The position numbers were made by a program, and so were the translations under genes. This document shows, piece after piece, positions 57,628-64,000 of a stretch of DNA of 64,000 nucleotides. Under the pieces are notes generated by a model, which made no database searches, was not told the origin of the DNA, and saw only the letters and a program-made list of their open reading frames with translations. Source of the stretch: Devosia sp. (GTDB lineage Bacteria; Pseudomonadota; Alphaproteobacteria; Rhizobiales; Devosiaceae); NCBI RefSeq assembly GCF_017307495.1, contig NZ_JAFKHE010000012.1, forward strand, positions 310,001 through 374,000. Reading direction: 5' to 3'. Numbering within the stretch: the stretch's first letter is position 1; each line of letters starts with the position of its first letter.

Positions 57628-57656
57628 CCTCTACTGAAAAGGACCGGCGTCCGCAA
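57628..57656 (-). promoter_or_regulatory. Candidate promoter of tRNA-Trp
   Basis: TTGCGG (57656-57651) and TAGAGG (57633-57628) with a 17-base spacer on the minus strand, ending 17 bases before the tRNA 5' end. The spacing suits a tRNA promoter; the -10 is imperfect. Confidence 0.45.
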
Positions 57657-57917
57657 GGGGCTAGCACGCAGCCGCCCGGGTCCGACTACAACTCATCCTG
57701 CGCAAGACCACCCGTGATGCGGGACGCTCGCTCTGCCTTTGAGGTTCCAGAGGACGCACCCAGTCTTGTCGTAACAAGCGGCCTTTGCAGCGTGCCGCCG
57801 CGGATCAAACGCGGAGTGCGATCAGCAGCGCTGCCGTATCCGGGGCTCGAAGCCTGCCTGATCCTTGTGCAGATCCTGCTCGGCAGGGAGGCAGGTTGCC
57901 TGGGAATCACTCGAGAA

Positions 57918-57940
57918 CTTGGTCAGTGTCGTTGACCAAG
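57918..57940. promoter_or_regulatory. Operator-like inverted repeat upstream of the Glu/Leu dehydrogenase
   Basis: CTTGGTCA (57918-57925) and TGACCAAG (57933-57940) are perfect inverted copies separated by seven bases. Its size and symmetry suit a dimeric repressor or activator site controlling the dehydrogenase gene. The TGGTC/GACCA half-site recalls GntR/FadR-type operators, but the wide spacer does not fit FadR itself. Confidence 0.4.
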
Positions 57941-58011
57941 CGTAACGCGGCATGGCAGAAAGCCCCGCCCGCGTCCGGGGCCAAGATAAACTCCACTTGG
58001 GACTCTCCATC

Positions 58012-59277
58012 ATGACTGACGAAACCTTGCTGGATCGCGCCCTGCAGCGCCTTGAGACCGCCGCGAGTCATCTGAAGATTGACCAGGACGTCATCGAGAA
58101 GCTGAAGTATCCGCGCGAGACGACCAAGATGCGGCTGCTGATCCGCATGGATGACGGATCGCGGAAGTCGTTTCTCGCCTGGCGCTGCCGCTACGACGAT
58201 ACCCGTGGGCCGACCAAGGGAGGCATCCGCTTCCACCCCGACGCCACCGAGGCCGAGGTCGAGACCCTCGCCTTCTGGATGACCTTCAAGTGCGCGGTCA
58301 TGAACCTGCCCTACGGCGGCGGCAAGGGCGCGGTGCAGGTCGACCCGCGCCGGTTGTCCAAGTCCGAGCTGGAGCGGCTCAGCCGCGCCTACATGCAGGC
58401 CTTCTCACGCGTCGTCGGCCCGGATCGGGATATTCCGGCTCCCGATGTCTACACGAACTCAATGATCATGGGCTGGATGGCGGACGAGTACAGCCAGATC
58501 GTGGGCGCCGTTACCCCGGCCGTGATCACCGGCAAGCCGATCGCGCTGGGCGGCTCGCTTGGTCGCAACGACGCGACCGCGCGCGGCGGCTATTATCTGG
58601 TCCGCCATCTCGCCGACCAGCTGCGGCTGCCGGCCCAGCACCGTGTTGTCATCCAGGGCTTCGGCAACGCCGGCCAGTTCTATGCCCAGCTCGCCGCCAA
58701 GGACGGCCACCTCGTCGTCGCCGCTTCCGATTCCAGCGGCGCCATCCGCAGGGCGGATGGGCTCGATACGGCGGCGATGATCGCGGGCAAGGCCGCAGGC
58801 CAGTCGCTGGTTGCGCTGGCGGCGCAGTTGGGCGCCGAGGTCATCTCCCCCGAGGCGCTCATTGCCACCGAGTGCGACCTGCTGGTGCCCGCCGCGCTCG
58901 AGGACATGATCCACGAGGGCAACGCTGCGTCAGTGCAAGCCAAGGTGGTGCTGGAACTGGCCAACGGTCCCGTCACACCCGACGGCGACAAGGTGCTGGA
59001 GAGCAAGGGTGTCGTGGTGCTCCCCGATATCCTCGCCAATGCCGGCGGCGTGACCGTGTCGTATTTCGAGTGGGTGCAGAACCGGCAGGGCTACTACTGG
59101 GATCTCGAAGAGATCCACGCCCGTCTGCTGCGCATCGTGGAACGCGAGGGAGGGGCGGTCTGGGACATCGCCAGCGCGCGCGGCATCAGCATGCGTACCG
59201 CCGCGTATGTCCACGCGCTCGCGCGACTGGCCGGAGCCATCGAAGCGCATGGAACGCAGCCCTTTTTCGTGAGCTGA
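58012..59277 (+). CDS. Glu/Leu/Phe/Val dehydrogenase
   Basis: NAD(P)-dependent amino-acid dehydrogenase of the glutamate dehydrogenase superfamily, 421 residues. The substrate-binding GGIRFHPD and MNLPYGGGKGAVQVDPRR with the catalytic Lys, the GPDRDIPAPDVYTN stretch and the Rossmann motif VVIQGFGNAGQFYAQL are intact; LPDILANAGGVTVSYFEW follows. The length and these motifs fit NAD-type glutamate dehydrogenases (GdhA/RocG/GudB-like); leucine or phenylalanine preference cannot be excluded. Start chosen at the ATG giving MTDETLLD. It links carbon and nitrogen metabolism. A 9-bp GC hairpin follows its stop. Confidence 0.93.
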   Translation: MTDETLLDRALQRLETAASHLKIDQDVIEKLKYPRETTKMRLLIRMDDGSRKSFLAWRCRYDDTRGPTKGGIRFHPDATEAEVETLAFWMTFKCAVMNLPYGGGKGAVQVDPRRLSKSELERLSRAYMQAFSRVVGPDRDIPAPDVYTNSMIMGWMADEYSQIVGAVTPAVITGKPIALGGSLGRNDATARGGYYLVRHLADQLRLPAQHRVVIQGFGNAGQFYAQLAAKDGHLVVAASDSSGAIRRADGLDTAAMIAGKAAGQSLVALAAQLGAEVISPEALIATECDLLVPAALEDMIHEGNAASVQAKVVLELANGPVTPDGDKVLESKGVVVLPDILANAGGVTVSYFEWVQNRQGYYWDLEEIHARLLRIVEREGGAVWDIASARGISMRTAAYVHALARLAGAIEAHGTQPFFVS

Positions 59278-59304
59278 CATCCCCAAACCCTGCTGCCTGA
59301 AGCA

Positions 59305-59327
59305 CGGGGGGCACCTGTTGCCCCCCG
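59305..59327. terminator. GC hairpin between convergent gdh-like and sigma genes
   Basis: CGGGGGGCA (59305-59313) pairs perfectly with TGCCCCCCG (59319-59327) around a five-base loop. It lies between two genes that converge, the position of a bidirectional terminator, but lacks a U-tract on both sides, so it may act as an end-stabilising or Rho-assisted element. Confidence 0.5.
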
Positions 59328-59418
59328 ATCCAGGAGCAGCACGCATCAGGACGTGTGTCGACGCAGCTCGATGCCCGCATTCCTGACGTGCTGCGCAGGG
59401 GAATCCCCGGCTGCGCGA

Positions 59419-60120
59419 CTAGCGCTGCGGTGTCCGAAGCCTCGCGACAACACGATCAGCCATCGCCTCGCAGCGCGTCCCTGCGAATGGAAACAAGCCA
59501 CCGAATGAGCCTTCCAGCTGTCGCTCCACGCCGGTGCGCAGCAGTCGGCGCGCGCGAAAGACCCGCGTCCTGACCGTCTCGGGCTGGAGGTCGAGTTGCT
59601 CGGCGATCTCCTCCACGCCGAGTCCTTCCACCTCCCGCAGGACGAAGACGGTTCGAAACGGCGGCGGCAGGTCGTCGATGAGCTGTTCGAGCAGGGTGCG
59701 TACTTCCTTGCGAGACATCTCGACCTCCGGATCAGGGGCATCGGGCCCGGGGAAGGGTATGACCTGGCTGCGCCCCTCGATATCGACCTGCTCGAGCCCG
59801 ACGGTCGATCGCTGCCGCCGCCTTTGCGACAGTGCCTCGTTGATGGCGATCCGGGTCAGCCAGGTCGAGAACCGGGCGCCGTCGCGGAAACTGTCGAGGT
59901 TGCGGAAAGCGGCGATATAGGCCGCCTGGACCGCATCCTCGGCGTCGGCGTCGCTGCCCAGGATCGATCGCGCGACACGGAACAGCAACTGGTTGTGACG
60001 ACGGACGAGCAAGCGAACGGCCGCTTCGTCACCCCCGCGAGCGAGCCCGACCAATTCGCCGTCGGCAAACTGGTCGAGGTCTCGATGAACGATCCGGACC
60101 AAACTCGGCGCAGTCCTCAT
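59419..60120 (-). CDS. ECF-type RNA polymerase sigma factor
   Basis: A 233-residue extracytoplasmic-function sigma factor. Region 2 (VRRHNQLLFRVARSILGSDA, DAVQAAYIAAFRNLDSFRDG, FSTWLTRIAINEALSQRRRQ) and region 4 (LPPPFRTVFVLREVEGLGVE, EIAEQLDLQPETVRTRVFRA) are complete. The C-terminal FPFAGTRCEAMADRVVARLR is a short extension seen in many alphaproteobacterial ECF proteins. I start at the ATG at 60120 with GGAGGATGAG directly upstream. No anti-sigma gene adjoins it; it is the last gene after the cupredoxin and DUF4142 genes. Confidence 0.92.
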   Translation of the reverse strand: MRTAPSLVRIVHRDLDQFADGELVGLARGGDEAAVRLLVRRHNQLLFRVARSILGSDADAEDAVQAAYIAAFRNLDSFRDGARFSTWLTRIAINEALSQRRRQRSTVGLEQVDIEGRSQVIPFPGPDAPDPEVEMSRKEVRTLLEQLIDDLPPPFRTVFVLREVEGLGVEEIAEQLDLQPETVRTRVFRARRLLRTGVERQLEGSFGGLFPFAGTRCEAMADRVVARLRTPQR

Positions 60121-60146
60121 CTCATCCTCCACGTTCGCTATGGAGC

Positions 60147-60458
60147 TCATGGCCCGACCATGAGCGTACCGGTCATGCCGGGGTGGAACTTGCAGAAGAA
60201 CTCGATACTACCGGGCTCGCCGGCAACCACCGATGCAGATGTGCCGGGGGGCAGATCGACGTCGAAGCTGCCGTCCCGGGCAGTTGCCGTATGGCGGAAC
60301 ATATCATCATTCCGCCACACGACCGTATCGCCGGCCCGCAGTCCCGCCGGCACGGGCCCGAATTTCATCGCCGAGACGACGATGGTGTATTCCGCCGCAG
60401 CGCTCCCCCCGGGGGCGAGCTGCAGGGCAATCGCGAGGGCAAGGACCAGGACGCGCAT
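60147..60458 (-). CDS. Secreted cupredoxin (blue-copper-like) protein
   Basis: A 103-residue protein with a signal peptide (MRVLVLALAIALQLAPGGSA) and one cupredoxin domain. The likely type 1 copper ligands are His in FRHTA, Cys and His in FFCKFHPGM, and the Met of that segment. It resembles small plastocyanin/azurin-like periplasmic proteins that carry electrons or copper. The ATG lies 2 bases after the DUF4142 stop; a GTG overlapping that stop is an alternative start. It ends 26 bases before the sigma-factor ATG, so the three genes form one unit. Confidence 0.88.
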   Translation of the reverse strand: MRVLVLALAIALQLAPGGSAAAEYTIVVSAMKFGPVPAGLRAGDTVVWRNDDMFRHTATARDGSFDVDLPPGTSASVVAGEPGSIEFFCKFHPGMTGTLMVGP

Positions 60459-60460
60459 GG

Positions 60461-60979
60461 TCACTTCACCTGCGTGGCCAGGTGTTCGGCATGCTGCTGG
60501 TGCTCGGTGAACAGCGTCAGTCCGGTGACCAGCAGCGCCTTGAGGTCGGCGTTCTGCGCGGCGGGAATCAGCACCGTACCCAGGGCCAGGTTCACCGCCT
60601 GATGGAAGGTCACCTCGTTCGCCACGTAGGCGACGTCGAAAGCCGGACCGTCCAGGGCGCTCAGTTCCTTGAGCTTGGCTGCGGCATCGGCGGCAAGCTT
60701 CTGGCTCGTCGGATTGTCCTCGGGAGTAACGCCGAGCTTGCCGAGCAGGGCCAGGGCCTCGTCGTTGACCGCCTTGTGGTCGCGCGCCATCAATTCGGCA
60801 AAGGCGATCACATCGGGGTTCTTGCTCTTCTGCAGCGCCTGCTCGGCCTCTGCGATGTCGAGCTGCCCGGCCGTGTAGGCGATATGCGCAATCTGCGCGT
60901 CGGTCGGTACATCATGGGCGAGTGCGGCGCCGCCGAGCGCCAGAACGGCGAGCATGGCGACGAGGGTTGATTTGATCAT
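60461..60979 (-). CDS. Secreted DUF4142 protein
   Basis: A 172-residue exported protein: signal peptide MIKSTLVAMLAVLALGGAALA, then a helical DUF4142 domain with ferritin-like character (AYTAGQLDIAEAEQALQKSK, FAELMARDHKAVNDEALALL, HQAVNLALGTVLIPAAQNAD, EHQQHAEHLATQVK). DUF4142 members are periplasmic or outer-envelope proteins, often stress-linked, with no proven activity. GGAG lies seven bases before the chosen ATG. First gene of the DUF4142-cupredoxin-sigma cluster. Confidence 0.9.
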   Translation of the reverse strand: MIKSTLVAMLAVLALGGAALAHDVPTDAQIAHIAYTAGQLDIAEAEQALQKSKNPDVIAFAELMARDHKAVNDEALALLGKLGVTPEDNPTSQKLAADAAAKLKELSALDGPAFDVAYVANEVTFHQAVNLALGTVLIPAAQNADLKALLVTGLTLFTEHQQHAEHLATQVK

Positions 60980-61056
60980 TGCAGGCTCCTGATGGGCGGA
61001 AACCCTCCGCCTCTGCCCATTGGATGCACGAACGACAGCCAGCGTTCCCGGCAGCA

Positions 61057-62475
61057 TCAGGTTTCTGCGGTTTGACGCAGTGCCGTGCCCGCATCTGGCC
61101 AGACCGTGCGCTCGAGGGCCGATCGCAGGGAAACCAGGGCGGTCCGCAACGCGCCTTCCGGGACGCGAGCCGACAGCAGGCCGATCCGCCCCGACAGGTC
61201 GGCGGGGGACACGTCCGGCTGCATTGGCGGCGACAGGGTCCGTGCCTGTCGGCCGCCGGCAAGCAAGGTCAGCGCCAGCAGCCTTGGCGACAGGTCCAGG
61301 GCCTCGGAGGAAAACGGCGGCGCGTTCGCGTCGCGCGGCGGCCGCTGCGCCAGCACCGCGGCGAGCGCGCCGGCAAGCTTCGCCGCTTCGTCCCCCGCTG
61401 CAGCGGCATCCATCATTCCCATGTAGGTGCCGCCCATCTCGCCGGCATAACAGACTGAAGAACTGGCTTCGGCGGCGTCGTCTGGTGACGTGCAGGTCGA
61501 CGCGATCAGTTGCTCCGCCTCCGCGACAATCCCGTCAAGGATGGCCCTGGCGCTTCTGATTGCATGGATCATGCCCACCCCGGTGCCGGCATACAGCGCC
61601 ATGGACTCGAGGTCGCCCGTCGTGGAACGCAACGGAGAATCCGTACTGAACAGGTAGATCGGGCGACCATCCTCGTCGCCTATGACGACGCGCTCGCCCT
61701 CCACCTCCCGCCCCCGCTTACCTGCAGTCACGGCGCTCGCCAACACCCGCACCCGGGCACCATGCGGCCAATTGATGTGGAAGGTTTCGGTCAGCAGCGT
61801 GTCGCCCGCCTTCGCCGCGAGCAGACGGTGCTTGTGATGGTCGTGCGCGAACGACTCTTCAGCCGCCAGCAGCGCCGTCCCCAGCACGATCCCCTCCGCC
61901 CCAAGCGACAAGGCTGCAATGAGGTCGCCACCGGTAGAGAGTCCGCCAGCGGCCAGCACCGGCACCTGCACCGCGCCGGCCACCGCGGGCAATAATGACT
62001 GCAGTGGCGTGGCACCGCGGACATGGCCGCCCGCCTCGCAGCCCTGGGCGATGATGACCTGGGCCCCGGCCCGTTCCGCGTCGACTGCTTCGGCCACCGA
62101 ACCTACCTGGTAGACGACGAGAATGCCCGCCTCCCGCAGCCGGCGGACGAGCCGCGTGTCGATGTCCCAGAACAGGGTCACGGCGGGCACCCGAAGCGCG
62201 AGAAGCGTCTCGACCTGCCGCGCCAGCAGGTCGCTGCCTGTGGCCGCCGGTATGATGTTGACCCCGAAGCGGTCGATACCGAGCCGGCGCAGCCGCCCGA
62301 CCTCAGCGGCGATCAGTTCGGGCGACTCCCGCACCATGCCGAGAAAGCCGAAGCCCCCGGCGGCGGCGACGGCGGCCACCAGTTCCGACCGCGCGACGCC
62401 ACCCATGCCCGCGAGGACGATCGGCCGGCTGCAGCCGAGCATGTGGCAGAGGGGATTGTCGGCAAGGTCCTTCAC
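61057..62475 (-). CDS. Nitronate monooxygenase-like flavoprotein with C-terminal extension, GTG start
   Basis: FMN-dependent TIM-barrel of the nitronate monooxygenase/2-nitropropane dioxygenase family (NLVLAGMGG-like PIVLAGMGGVARSELVAAVA, FGVNIIPAA, VYQVGSVAEA, IIAQGCEAGGHVRG with the usual Glu-Ala-Gly-Gly-His, VLAAGGLSTGGDL). At 472 residues it is well above the usual 320-360; the last 110 or so (from about SSSVCYAGEMGGTYMG) are Ala/Leu-rich and unassigned. The GTG start overlaps the DUF488 stop (GTGA). Natural substrate unknown; such enzymes detoxify propionate-3-nitronate. Confidence 0.87.
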   Translation of the reverse strand: MKDLADNPLCHMLGCSRPIVLAGMGGVARSELVAAVAAAGGFGFLGMVRESPELIAAEVGRLRRLGIDRFGVNIIPAATGSDLLARQVETLLALRVPAVTLFWDIDTRLVRRLREAGILVVYQVGSVAEAVDAERAGAQVIIAQGCEAGGHVRGATPLQSLLPAVAGAVQVPVLAAGGLSTGGDLIAALSLGAEGIVLGTALLAAEESFAHDHHKHRLLAAKAGDTLLTETFHINWPHGARVRVLASAVTAGKRGREVEGERVVIGDEDGRPIYLFSTDSPLRSTTGDLESMALYAGTGVGMIHAIRSARAILDGIVAEAEQLIASTCTSPDDAAEASSSVCYAGEMGGTYMGMMDAAAAGDEAAKLAGALAAVLAQRPPRDANAPPFSSEALDLSPRLLALTLLAGGRQARTLSPPMQPDVSPADLSGRIGLLSARVPEGALRTALVSLRSALERTVWPDAGTALRQTAET

Positions 62476-62837
62476 GACTCGCTCGCCGCTCCCTCGAGCA
62501 AGTCGCGCAGGACCAGTGCGTGATTGTGCTCGGTATCGCGGGCCGCGTAGACGAGTGTTACGTGATGTTCGTGTGACAGCCGACGGAGTCGCTCGAGGGC
62601 CTCGTTGCCAGCGAGTTCGGCCAGGTAGCGCCGGCGGAACTCCTGCCACCGTATGGGATCGTGGTTGAACCACTTCCGGAGCGCGGGGCTGGGCGCCACA
62701 TCCTTCAACCATTCGTCGATCGCCGCATGCTGCTTGTCGAGCCCCCGCGGCCACAGCCGGTCGATCAGGACACGCACGCCGTCAACGTCCGCTGGCGGGT
62801 CATAGGCGCGCTTGAGTGACAGAGGTTCGACGCTCAT
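62472..62837 (-). CDS. DUF488-family protein (YeaO-like)
   Basis: A 121-residue protein of the DUF488/YeaO group, with GVRVLIDRLWPRGLDKQHAA, WLKDVAPSPALRKWFNHDP, EFRRRYLAEL and VTLVYAARDTEHNHALVLRD. Function is unknown. I chose the ATG (MSVEPLSLKRAY) with GAGGATG upstream. It is translationally coupled to the nitronate monooxygenase gene below. Confidence 0.9.
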   Translation of the reverse strand: MSVEPLSLKRAYDPPADVDGVRVLIDRLWPRGLDKQHAAIDEWLKDVAPSPALRKWFNHDPIRWQEFRRRYLAELAGNEALERLRRLSHEHHVTLVYAARDTEHNHALVLRDLLEGAASES

Positions 62838-62948
62838 GCTCAGGCATCCTCGTCGGTAGCGCCCGATCCGGTCGGGTCGCTGCAACGCATCTGGCGGAGA
62901 TTCGCCCAACCTCCGCCGCGGGTTCGGCTCGGCGCGTGACGGCCAGTG

Positions 62949-62989
62949 GTTAGGAGACTAACGACCGGCATGACTTAACGCAATGCCGG
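62949..62989. repeat. Two adjacent hairpins between DUF488 and ubiV genes
   Basis: GTTAG-GAGA-CTAAC (62949-62962) is a perfect 5-bp hairpin, and three bases away CCGGCAT (62965-62971) pairs with ATGCCGG (62983-62989) with an 11-base loop. They lie between the ubiV stop (63038) and the DUF488 start, so they could mark the ubiV 3' end or bind a regulator of the DUF488 gene. No U-tract is present. Confidence 0.4.
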
Positions 62990-63037
62990 ATAACTTGTGG
63001 CTTCATTTGCCTTGACTTCTCGACACATCGAAATGGT

Positions 63038-63940
63038 CTAGCCGGCCGGTACGTTCAGGTAGCCGGCCTGCCCGTGAATGGCGCCGTTGCTGAACGTGAC
63101 GCCAGGACACAGCTCGGCGAGCCGGCCTTGTGCCTCGGCGCCCGATAGACGCCCGGAGACGGCGGCGCGGAAGGTGTCGGCGACCGCGACCATGTCGCAG
63201 CGTTGTGGCGAGAGACGCATGGCGCCCACCCCAAGCTTCGACAGCGGCGACAGCTCGCCCAGCAGCGAGCTGTAGGTGCTCGACATGGTCTGTACGCCAT
63301 TGAGGGCGAGGAACGGCTGGCGATCGAGCGTCTCGACCAGCAGCCCGTCGGGCTCCTCGCCGCAGACGAAGCGGCAATTGTCCTTGGTCAGTCCCTTGCG
63401 ACGTGCGTGAGCGCAGCGGACGGAGATGGCCAGCGGTGCGCGGCCGAAAGCGAATACCTCGAGCTCGACGTCCGGCACCGCGGCCGCGATGCCGGCTATC
63501 GAGGCGGCCGGCAATTCAGGTGGCAGGCAGATGCTTGCCGCGCCTCGCCAGGCCAGCACCTTTGCCGTCGCCGCATTGTAGACGTTGACGAAAGGGCCGA
63601 TGGCGTGCCGCCGTCCGGCGACGGTGTGGTGCGCGGCGATGTCGTTCGCCTCGATCTCCACATCGTCCCTTTGGGTGAGATCGTGCGTGCTGCGCTGCTC
63701 GCGGCTGAGGGTGATAAGCGCCAGCGAGGCGAGACGCACCGCCTTGCCGGCGCGGCGCAGGCGTTCGACCATCGCCGGCAGATGTTGTTCATGGAAGTGG
63801 CGACGCTTGGAGCAGACGACCTCTCCGAGCACGACGGTGTTGACGTCGGCCTCGTCGGCGATGCGCCGGTAGAAGTCGAGCCAGGTGTCGGTGTCCCACA
63901 GATAAAGGACGGGACCCAGGGTGAGCCGCATCATCGCCAT
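63038..63940 (-). CDS. ubiV: Ubiquinone biosynthesis protein UbiV (peptidase U32-like)
   Basis: UbiV with UbiU carries out oxygen-independent hydroxylation in ubiquinone synthesis. The 300 residues begin MAMMRLTLGPVLYLWDTDTW, a U32-type barrel; cysteines C43, C176, C189 and C193 (VVCSKRR, VRCAHARR, NCRFVC) fit the four [4Fe-4S] ligands of characterised UbiV. The first ATG overlaps the ubiU stop by 10 bases; ATGs two or three codons later are alternatives. Together with ubiU it implies ubiquinone can be made without oxygen, as expected in a denitrifier or facultative anaerobe. Confidence 0.9.
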   Translation of the reverse strand: MAMMRLTLGPVLYLWDTDTWLDFYRRIADEADVNTVVLGEVVCSKRRHFHEQHLPAMVERLRRAGKAVRLASLALITLSREQRSTHDLTQRDDVEIEANDIAAHHTVAGRRHAIGPFVNVYNAATAKVLAWRGAASICLPPELPAASIAGIAAAVPDVELEVFAFGRAPLAISVRCAHARRKGLTKDNCRFVCGEEPDGLLVETLDRQPFLALNGVQTMSSTYSSLLGELSPLSKLGVGAMRLSPQRCDMVAVADTFRAAVSGRLSGAEAQGRLAELCPGVTFSNGAIHGQAGYLNVPAG

Positions 63941-64000
63941 CCCTTGTTGTAGGGGCCCGCAGTGGTCCGCAGTCCCTCGCTCATCGTCGAGAGGTCGGCG
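63931..64000 (-). CDS. ubiU: UbiU C-terminal end (partial)
   Basis: Only the last 22 codons and the stop lie in the window: the minus-strand frame reads ADLSTMSEGLRTTAGPYNKG then WR and TGA. Position directly upstream of ubiV, an overlapping junction and the YNKGW-type ending support UbiU, the U32 partner of UbiV. The rest lies beyond the right edge, so this rests on context. Confidence 0.7.
   Translation of the reverse strand, partial: ADLSTMSEGLRTTAGPYNKGWR

Larger units (their letters stand above)
57612..58011. other. 400-base gap upstream of tRNA-Trp and the dehydrogenase gene
   Basis: No conserved protein frame was recognised. On the minus strand a TTGCGG-N17-TAGAGG promoter candidate (57656-57628) points at tRNA-Trp. 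On the plus side, a perfect 8-bp inverted repeat CTTGGTCA-N7-TGACCAAG (57918-57940) lies 72 bases before the dehydrogenase ATG. Confidence 0.5.

Noticed and set aside
57686..57910. Small minus-strand frame in the gap upstream of tRNA-Trp
   Set aside because: No ribosome binding site, no domain, and an Arg/Ser/Thr-rich composition typical of random high-GC frames.

Overview
The window is high-GC chromosomal core DNA from an alphaproteobacterium, most likely Hyphomicrobiales (Rhizobiales). A Devosia-like genus is my best guess, from protein appearance only. The supporting evidence is the dusB-ntrBC-ntrYX-hfq-hflX order, a fused ispDF gene, the eno-ftsB-pdhABC-lpd-lipA-coq10 order, a lipoyl domain on the pyruvate dehydrogenase E1 beta subunit, and adk between secY and rpsM with no infA or rpmJ there.

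Layout. (1) 1-8976, minus: a nitrogen-regulation operon (dusB, ntrB, ntrC, ntrY, ntrX) running into hfq and a truncated hflX. (2) 9081-10766, plus: ispDF and a CinA C-terminal-type amidase. (3) 10763-22917, minus: carbon entry into the TCA cycle (eno, ftsB, pdhA, pdhB, pdhC, lpdA, lipA, coq10-like), interleaved with a cytosine-deaminase-like enzyme, an SGNH hydrolase, a GNAT acetyltransferase and two small GlsB-type membrane proteins, with a sugar-epimerase-like SDR at the upstream end. (4) 22918-24928: a structured non-coding gap, a P-loop kinase-like gene and a second SDR. (5) 25045-43362, minus: one nearly unbroken block of translation genes (str, S10, spc and alpha operons) from rpsL to rplQ. 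(6) 43870-44994: YbjN-like and O-methyltransferase genes separating rpsL from rpoC. (7) 45121-57611, minus: rpoC, rpoB, rplL, rplJ, rplA, rplK, nusG, secE and tRNA-Trp. (8) 58012-64000: a Glu/Leu/Phe/Val-type dehydrogenase, then on the minus strand an ECF sigma factor/cupredoxin/DUF4142 cluster, a long nitronate monooxygenase with a DUF488 gene, and ubiV with the very end of ubiU (oxygen-independent ubiquinone hydroxylation).

About half the genes build the ribosome, RNA polymerase and their export or elongation partners; the PDH block makes and lipoylates the pyruvate dehydrogenase complex; the Ntr block senses nitrogen state. I see no rRNA, prophage, insertion sequence, CRISPR array or clear horizontally acquired island. 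The items most worth a second look are cis-acting RNA: a 10-bp inverted repeat able to mask the pdhA ribosome binding site, a two-tier hairpin in the rpoB leader, strong intercistronic hairpins without U-tracts in the ribosomal block, and a multi-hairpin gap at 22918-23331. At protein level they are an NtrX whose sigma54-contact loop and Walker B aspartate are missing, and an ECF/cupredoxin/DUF4142 cluster with no visible anti-sigma gene. I did not find a convincing wholly new multi-gene system.
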